The translations under genes and the position numbers were made by a program. Positions 13,124 through 17,431 of a stretch of 17,431 bases of DNA are shown here, piece by piece. The DNA lies in assembly GCA_020854925.1 (NCBI GenBank), contig JAHKLV010000220.1, forward strand, positions 1 through 17,431, in the 5' to 3' direction. The notes under the pieces were generated by a model. The model did not search any database and was not told where the DNA came from. It saw only the letters and a program-made list of their open reading frames with translations. Position 1 is the first letter of the stretch. Each line of letters starts with the position of its first letter. The stretch is from Candidatus Methanofastidiosia archaeon. GTDB taxonomy: Archaea; Methanobacteriota_B; Thermococci; Methanofastidiosales; NM3.

Positions 13124-14164
13124 TCAATACACGCCCTTTTCGGGCGGGGCGTTCTCGTCGTCGATGATAAACTTTTTCGCTACCTTCACTTTATAAGTCT
13201 TTCCTTTTTTCTCCCTGGAAAGAATTTTCTTTGCCTCGAGGTCGTTCACGATGCGCGAGACCTTCGGCCGTGAGTATCCGGTGAGGTCGGGAAGTGCGTC
13301 CTGGCGCAACTCGCCGCCTGCCGTCTCGATGGTGCGGACGACGGCGCGCTCGTCTTCGGTAAGGACAAAGAGAGGTACTGAGACCTCAGCTATACGTCCC
13401 GGGGCCTGCGGCTCGCGTCTCCTGCCGGTGATGGCATACACCGCCAGTGCGCCGATACATGCCCCTGCCAGCAGCGAGAGGGGAGAAACGGTTACATCCC
13501 CGCCCCGCGACGGCTGTTCAACGTCATGGGGTGTTATGTCATCGCCGATGCGCACCGTGGCGATGCCTCTCGCGTCAAGCTCCGTGAACACCGCATCGGG
13601 TATTCCAGGGCCCACCACGTAGACCTTGGTGCATCCCAGGCCTTCCAGGGCACGCGCCGTGTTTTCATTGAGCCCCACATCGTCCACGAAGAGAACGGGG
13701 CAGCCAAGTTTCATGGCTGTTCGCGCACTTACGAGGTATGCCTCAGCCATGGAACCGTTGAGAAGCACGGCGTTGGGTGAGGTCTGCCAGAGGTCGATGG
13801 CAAAGATGCCCGCCGTGCTTTCACGTGCCAGGCCCCACTTCCTGTCGACATCATACCCGATGTCGCGTATGCGCTCCTCTACCTCCTGCGAGACGGCGTT
13901 TTGCATGCCGCCAAGGATGAGGGCGCGTCGGGCACCGTCTTGAAAGTATCCGCTCAGCTGGCGCTCATCCTCAGCGCTCAGCGCGTCCTGCGATACCAGG
14001 AGGATGGGGATCTCGTGCATGGAGGCGTACGGGAGCGCGATGACGTATTCCGTAGGGATGTCGTTACGCACCACGATGACGTCGTACGGTTGCGTCTCTG
14101 CGGCTACAAGGGATGGCACGATGCAGAGCATGCACAGGCAGAAGATGCACATAAGGGCCTTCAT
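13124..14164 (-). CDS. Membrane-anchored winged-helix regulator with cell-wall-binding-repeat-like ectodomain
   Basis: Protein of 346 residues with unusual topology. A signal sequence (1-22, cysteine-rich) precedes an extracytoplasmic part (about 25-220) resembling CW_binding_2 repeats, with repeated units such as ALILGGMQNAVSQEVEERI (81-99) and VYVVGPGIPDAVFTEL (181-196). A transmembrane helix (about 227-246) is followed by the basic GRRR and a cytoplasmic winged helix (about 265-330) with LRQDALPDLTGYSRPKVSRIVNDLEAKKILSREKKGKTYKV. The layout predicts a one-component sensor that binds DNA from the membrane; ligand and target are unknown. I chose the ATG at 14164, with GTGA five bases upstream, over the GTG at 14173. 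It is divergent from the AAA ATPase gene and lies 31 bases before the zinc-ribbon gene. Confidence 0.8.
   Translation of the reverse strand: MKALMCIFCLCMLCIVPSLVAAETQPYDVIVVRNDIPTEYVIALPYASMHEIPILLVSQDALSAEDERQLSGYFQDGARRALILGGMQNAVSQEVEERIRDIGYDVDRKWGLARESTAGIFAIDLWQTSPNAVLLNGSMAEAYLVSARTAMKLGCPVLFVDDVGLNENTARALEGLGCTKVYVVGPGIPDAVFTELDARGIATVRIGDDITPHDVEQPSRGGDVTVSPLSLLAGACIGALAVYAITGRRREPQAPGRIAEVSVPLFVLTEDERAVVRTIETAGGELRQDALPDLTGYSRPKVSRIVNDLEAKKILSREKKGKTYKVKVAKKFIIDDENAPPEKGVY
13132..13146 (-). other. Small GC stem-loop at the 3' end of the membrane-bound regulator gene
   Basis: CGCCC and GGGCG pair across a five-base loop within the last codons of the regulator gene, ahead of the zinc-ribbon gene. 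It could partly attenuate transcription between the two, but no T run follows on the minus strand. Confidence 0.25.
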
Positions 14165-14214
14165 GAGATTCACGCGGCACGCGACAGGCGTCCATATGTA
14201 CGCCTTTTTCTCGC

Positions 14215-14223
14215 TTTATTATT
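14215..14223 (-). promoter_or_regulatory. Possible TATA box of the membrane-bound regulator gene
   Basis: AATAATAAA on the minus strand lies about 55 bases before the ATG at 14164, giving a leader of roughly 30 bases with GTGA. The match is weaker than at the other genes. Confidence 0.3.
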
Positions 14224-14319
14224 CTTTCGGATAATGTGCGGACGTAGGATGCGGCAGTGGAATCATCGGCTTCGTAGAAGGGGGTTGATACGCCAAATAG
14301 TCAACGTTACAAGGCAAGA

Positions 14320-14327
14320 TTTATATT
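14320..14327 (+). promoter_or_regulatory. TATA-like promoter of the AAA ATPase-AbrB operon
   Basis: TTTATATT, preceded by a purine-rich AAGGCAAGA, is centred about 36 bases before the ATG at 14360. The expected start near 14349 leaves a very short leader that keeps GGTGA at 14351-14355. GTTGA (14284-14288) and TCAAC (14301-14305) form an inverted repeat just upstream. Confidence 0.55.
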
Positions 14328-14359
14328 ATTGCTTTGCAAATCTGTGTATAGGTGAATAC

Positions 14360-15580
14360 ATGTACGAAACGCCTTATCCCCCTGACTATGCTAAGTTCGC
14401 CCTTTCGAAAAATCCGTTCGCCTCACTCTCCAGTGAAGGCATCGCCAATGTCGAGGATATCCATGTCTCCCAAAACATTGACATCCGTCTCGCCGAGGTC
14501 CTCTCCGAGGTCATCGACAAGAAGTCGGGCCTCGCCGTGTCCCTCGTCGGCGACCTGGGAACGGGAAAGACGCAGCGACTCAAGGGGATAGGGAAGCTCG
14601 TGGGCGACTCGGGCGGATTCGTGCATTTCCAGAAGGTCGACAGCAACGACGTGGCCCTCGTGACACGTGGCATCCTCTCGTCGCTTCCCGCCACGGAGCC
14701 GGTCCCTGTCGTTCCAGAACAAGTGCGGACCGAGGGCATCCTTGCCGCCATCAAACGGCTTTTTACCGGTGGTGAACCTCCCGAACCGGCGTGCCCCCCT
14801 CCGCCACAGGAACCGGTGCTCACCATGGAGACCTACGACCCTCAGGCCATTGCCGCGCGCCTGCATGAGGGCATGGCATCCCACAAGCTGTCTGCCATCA
14901 TCCTCGACGAGCTTGAAAACATCACGTCGGCGCAGGTCTCGGACCTTATTCCCTTCTTCGAGATGCTGCGCGCCTTTATCTCTACCATGCCGAAGGGCTG
15001 CATTTTCGCCTTTGCGTGCACGCCCGAGTTTTACAAGACCATCAAGAATCAGTTCCCTGCCTTCACCATCCGGCTGCATGCCGAGCTGCAGTGCGAACAG
15101 CTCACGGATCGCAAGGCCTCCGAGCTGGTACGCAAGCGCCTCGTGTACGTGCGCACCGACGACGCGCGGGACGAGCTGTTTCCCTTTTACGAGCAGGCGG
15201 TCTTTGCCGTGAACAGGATATCCAACGGGAATCCCCGCATCCTCCTACGCACGCTCCACAGCATCCTGGCAGCAGCGGCACGGGACCCCGGCGTCGATAT
15301 TATCGATGAGCGCTACGTGACCCGCGTCATCGCCGTCCCCAACTCCATCGACGAGTACCTCATGAAGGTCCCCCAGGACCTTCGCGATATCATCGATGGC
15401 ATCATCATGCATTTCAACGGCGGCCCCATGACCTATATCCAGCTTTCAAAGGCCATGAAGGAGTCGCCGACCCGCATCTACGCCGACCTCGAGGAACTTG
15501 CCTCCATGGGTCTTTTGCGTAACAAGAAGGGGCATTACGAGATTTTGGAGCATATCAAGGAAATGCTCTCGTCTCCGTGA
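14360..15580 (+). CDS. Orc1/Cdc6-like AAA ATPase with C-terminal winged helix
   Basis: Cytoplasmic ATPase of 406 residues, role unknown. It has Walker A GDLGTGKT (64-71), Walker B IIILDELE (179-186), a sensor 1-like segment CIFAFACTPEFY (214-225), an arginine-containing sensor 2-like motif NGNPRILLRTLH (289-300), and a winged helix near the end (about 350-400, MTYIQLSKAMKESPTRIYADLEELASMGLLRNKKGHY). The order P-loop, lid, winged helix recalls Orc1/Cdc6 and related STAND-like ATPases, but canonical Cdc6 blocks are absent and a proline-rich insert (about 110-155) splits Walker A from Walker B. I would not call it a replication initiator. The ATG at 14360 has GGTGA four bases upstream; the longer open frame back to 13901 is antisense to the neighbour. 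It is followed after 13 bases by an AbrB-type gene. Confidence 0.85.
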   Translation: MYETPYPPDYAKFALSKNPFASLSSEGIANVEDIHVSQNIDIRLAEVLSEVIDKKSGLAVSLVGDLGTGKTQRLKGIGKLVGDSGGFVHFQKVDSNDVALVTRGILSSLPATEPVPVVPEQVRTEGILAAIKRLFTGGEPPEPACPPPPQEPVLTMETYDPQAIAARLHEGMASHKLSAIILDELENITSAQVSDLIPFFEMLRAFISTMPKGCIFAFACTPEFYKTIKNQFPAFTIRLHAELQCEQLTDRKASELVRKRLVYVRTDDARDELFPFYEQAVFAVNRISNGNPRILLRTLHSILAAAARDPGVDIIDERYVTRVIAVPNSIDEYLMKVPQDLRDIIDGIIMHFNGGPMTYIQLSKAMKESPTRIYADLEELASMGLLRNKKGHYEILEHIKEMLSSP

Positions 15581-15593
15581 ACGGGTGCATCCC

Positions 15594-15785
15594 ATGGATG
15601 AGGACGTCATACGCATCGGCATCAGGGGACGCATCACCATCCCCAAGACCATACGGGACAAGTATAACCTCCGCTACCGAGACACCTTCCGCGTCCACGT
15701 GGTGGGCGGGCTCATACTCCTTGAGCGAGTCGAAAAACAGCGGAACGCCCAAGGGACTGTCTCCCTTGAGACGTTTCTTGAATAG
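15594..15785 (+). CDS. AbrB/MazE/SpoVT-type DNA-binding protein
   Basis: A 63-residue protein with the swapped-hairpin AbrB fold: IRIGIRGRITIPKTIRDKYNLRYRDTFRVHVVGGLILLERV, in which GRITIPKTIR is the usual DNA-contacting core. Such proteins are dimeric regulators, often antitoxins. The ATG at 15594 follows GGTG (15584-15587) by six bases, 13 bases after the ATPase stop, so the two are probably one operon. There is no toxin-like gene beside it: the neighbour on the right is SRP54 on the other strand, only two bases away. That makes a regulator or partner of the ATPase more likely than a toxin-antitoxin component. The open frame extends upstream to 15498, but that part is the ATPase gene in another frame. 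Confidence 0.88.
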   Translation: MDEDVIRIGIRGRITIPKTIRDKYNLRYRDTFRVHVVGGLILLERVEKQRNAQGTVSLETFLE

Positions 15786-15787
15786 TG

Positions 15788-17161
15788 TCACTCCGGCAGG
15801 TCGAAGTTCATCCCCGCCAGGGGATTGTTCTTTCCCGCCATCTTCTTGATGCGTCCGCGCTTGCCGCCGAACTGCTTCATCATCTTCTTCATCATCTCGT
15901 ACTGGCCCAGGAGCGCCTTGACGTCGTCTGGCTTTGTACCCGAACCGCGGGCTATGCGCTTCACGCGGGAAAAGTGTATGATTTTCGGGTCTGCAAGCTC
16001 CTTTTCCGTCATGGAGTTCATAATGACCTTGTAACGGTACAGATTCTTCTCACTGTCCTCCACGAAGGACTTGGGCAGATTGGCGCCCATGCCGGGAATC
16101 ATCTGGAAAATCTGCTGGAGCGGCCCCATGTTGGAGAGCATCTCAAGCTGCTGGTACATGTCCTTGAGGGTGAACTTGCCAGCCATGAACTTCTGGGCAT
16201 CCTTCTTGGACATTTCTTTGTCTTTTGACGCCTCCTTGACCTTTGTAAGGAGCGTCTTGAGGTCGCCGAATCCCAGGAGCTTTGCCACGAATCGCTCGGG
16301 TTCGAAGGGTTCGAGATTCTCGATACGTTCACCCTCGCCGATGAACTTGATGGGGGCACCCGTGGCGCTCACGGCGGAGAGCGCCCCCCCGCCTTTCGCC
16401 GAGCCGTCGAGCTTCGTGATGATGATGGAGCCGAGCGTGGTGGCGTTTTTGAACGCCTCTGCCTGGCCTTTCGCCTGCTGGCCGATGGTCCCGTCGATGA
16501 CGAGGATGGTCTCATGCGGCTTGATGGCGCCAGCAATCTCGCGCATCTCCTCAATGAGGCCTGCCTCCTCCTTGTGGCGGCCTGCGGTGTCCACGATGAT
16601 GATGTCGTGTTTCTTATCCTTAAAGTGCCTCACGCCGTCCTTCGCGAGCCGTACGGCGTCCTTGCTCTCGGGGTCACCCCACACGTCGATGTTCACTGGT
16701 TCGAGGTATTGCGCAAGCTGGAAGTAGGCGCCGGGGCGCCAGGTATCCGTGCAGACGACGCCCACCTTGAAGCCACGCCTTTGGAAGTGGCGCGCAAGCT
16801 TGCCCGTGGTGGTGGTCTTTCCCGACCCTTGGATGCCCACCATGAGAAGAATGGTCGGGGTGCCTGCCGGCTGCAGCACTATCTTTTCGGCCTTTTCCCC
16901 AAGGAACTTTGTAATCTCCTCGTACACGATACGGACGATGTGCTCCTTGCGCGAGATGCCAGGGGGAAGCTCTTCGTCCAAGGCCCGCTTTTCTATGTTT
17001 TTCGTTACCTGGAGCACGAGCTGGACGTTGACGTCCGCTACCAGGAGGGCTCGCTGGATATCCTTGACGACATCCTTGACGACCTCCTTGTCAACGACGG
17101 AAGAACGGGTAATCTTCTTGAGGGCCCCGGTGAGCGCCTCGCTCAGTGATTCCAATGCCAT
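15788..17161 (-). CDS. srp54: Signal recognition particle protein SRP54
   Basis: GTPase that binds 7S RNA and signal peptides and delivers ribosomes to the membrane through FtsY. It has 457 residues, slightly above the usual 440-450. An N domain (1-90) is followed by the G domain with GIQGSGKTTTT (109-119), DTWRPGAYFQL (139-149), DTAGRH (191-196), TKLDGSAKGGGALS (249-262) and GEGE, and then a methionine-rich M domain (about 300-435) with MTEKELADPKII, RVKRIARGSGT and MMKKMMKQFGGK that contacts RNA and signal peptides. I chose the ATG at 17161, which fits the conserved N domain and follows the stop of the upstream helix-turn-helix gene by two bases; the open frame to 17233 only overlaps that gene. 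It is convergent with the AbrB gene, with two bases between stops. Confidence 0.97.
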   Translation of the reverse strand: MALESLSEALTGALKKITRSSVVDKEVVKDVVKDIQRALLVADVNVQLVLQVTKNIEKRALDEELPPGISRKEHIVRIVYEEITKFLGEKAEKIVLQPAGTPTILLMVGIQGSGKTTTTGKLARHFQRRGFKVGVVCTDTWRPGAYFQLAQYLEPVNIDVWGDPESKDAVRLAKDGVRHFKDKKHDIIIVDTAGRHKEEAGLIEEMREIAGAIKPHETILVIDGTIGQQAKGQAEAFKNATTLGSIIITKLDGSAKGGGALSAVSATGAPIKFIGEGERIENLEPFEPERFVAKLLGFGDLKTLLTKVKEASKDKEMSKKDAQKFMAGKFTLKDMYQQLEMLSNMGPLQQIFQMIPGMGANLPKSFVEDSEKNLYRYKVIMNSMTEKELADPKIIHFSRVKRIARGSGTKPDDVKALLGQYEMMKKMMKQFGGKRGRIKKMAGKNNPLAGMNFDLPE

Positions 17162-17163
17162 GG

Positions 17164-17431
17164 CTACCCAGTCCCCTGTCCAATATCGGTGTCGCGCCGC
17201 ACGTGGGGTATGAGAACATCGCATACCTGCCAAGCAGCGGCACGCGATATGCGCAAGATGTCGGCGATGGCTTCTGGTGTATGACCGGCATAGGCTAAGG
17301 TGGCAATTTCATCCGTGTCCACCGGCTTGCTGTTCGAGGCCAGACCAAGGCGGTCGCGACGGTAGTTGATGGCTGCGGGGGTCACGCCGAGAGCGGCTGC
17401 CGCTTCCTTGTCTGTGAACCCTTGGTGGTAA
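17164..17431 (-). CDS. Helix-turn-helix protein, 5' partial
   Basis: The C-terminal 88 residues of a gene running off the right edge; the frame is open to the end, so the GTG at 17385 need not be the start. Two helix-turn-helix-like units are visible: FTDKEAAAALGVTPAAINYRRDRLGL and DEIATLAYAGHTPEAIADILRISRAAAWQVCDVLIPHV. Both have the spacing of a recognition helix after a short turn, as in Trp-repressor-like or sigma-like families. Its TAG stop is two bases before the SRP54 ATG, so the two genes are probably translationally coupled. I do not recognise the family; a DNA-binding role is likely but its target is unknown. Confidence 0.7.
   Translation of the reverse strand, partial: YHQGFTDKEAAAALGVTPAAINYRRDRLGLASNSKPVDTDEIATLAYAGHTPEAIADILRISRAAAWQVCDVLIPHVRRDTDIGQGTG

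Noticed and set aside
13901..14359. Upstream extension of the AAA ATPase frame
   Set aside because: It crosses the promoter and runs antisense into the membrane-bound regulator; GGTGA before the ATG at 14360 marks the start.
15594..15785. Toxin-antitoxin locus based on the AbrB-type protein
   Set aside because: No small toxin-like gene is adjacent; the partners are an AAA ATPase upstream and convergent SRP54.

Overview
The window is chromosomal DNA from a GC-rich archaeon, most likely a euryarchaeote. The evidence is an RNA polymerase subunit K, FEN-1 with a C-terminal PCNA box, elongation factor 1-beta, a four-CxxC translation-linked zinc-ribbon protein, an archaeal SRP54 and isopentenyl phosphate kinase. 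The signals are archaeal too: AT-rich TATA-like boxes sit 25-45 bases before starts, and short GGTGA/GTGA Shine-Dalgarno sequences lie just before ATG codons. I cannot fix the order; a methanogen or a Thermoplasmatota-like lineage would both fit. No tRNA, rRNA, CRISPR array, insertion sequence or phage gene is visible, and no stretch over 300 bases lacks a gene.

Layout. 1-2656 (+): an iron-siderophore/cobalamin-type ABC importer (binding protein with its 5' end cut off, permease, ATPase). 2628-3314 (-): an AIM24/TIGR00266 protein overlapping the ATPase tail to tail. 3440-4384 (+): a PiT-type phosphate permease. 4374-5786 (-): an ACT-domain regulator followed by isopentenyl phosphate kinase. 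5946-8365 (+): argG and argH overlapping by ATGA, separated from the ACT gene by a divergent region full of palindromes. 8403-9488 (+): a polyprenyl diphosphate synthase with eukaryote-like motifs. 9665-11239 (+): a secreted, membrane-anchored, cysteine-rich CARDB protein. 11381-12549 (+): rpoK and fen1. 12628-14164 (-): a membrane-anchored winged-helix protein, a zinc-ribbon protein and aEF1B. 14360-15785 (+): an Orc/Cdc6-like AAA ATPase with a C-terminal winged helix, then an AbrB-type protein. 15788-17431 (-): a truncated helix-turn-helix gene and SRP54.

How the genes fit together. Isopentenyl phosphate kinase makes IPP and the prenyl synthase extends it, giving two steps of archaeal lipid or quinone side-chain synthesis around the last two steps of arginine synthesis. 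The ACT protein is placed to regulate amino-acid genes, and the operator-like repeats between it and argG make argG a good candidate target. The second half is information processing (RpoK, FEN-1, aEF1B, zinc ribbon, SRP54) interleaved with two surface or regulatory modules of unknown role: the CARDB protein, and the divergent pair of membrane-bound winged-helix gene and AAA/AbrB operon. rpoK (55 aa) and the zinc-ribbon gene (51 aa) are very short and easily missed. The least explained items are the membrane-anchored regulator, the AAA/AbrB pair and the argG operator region.
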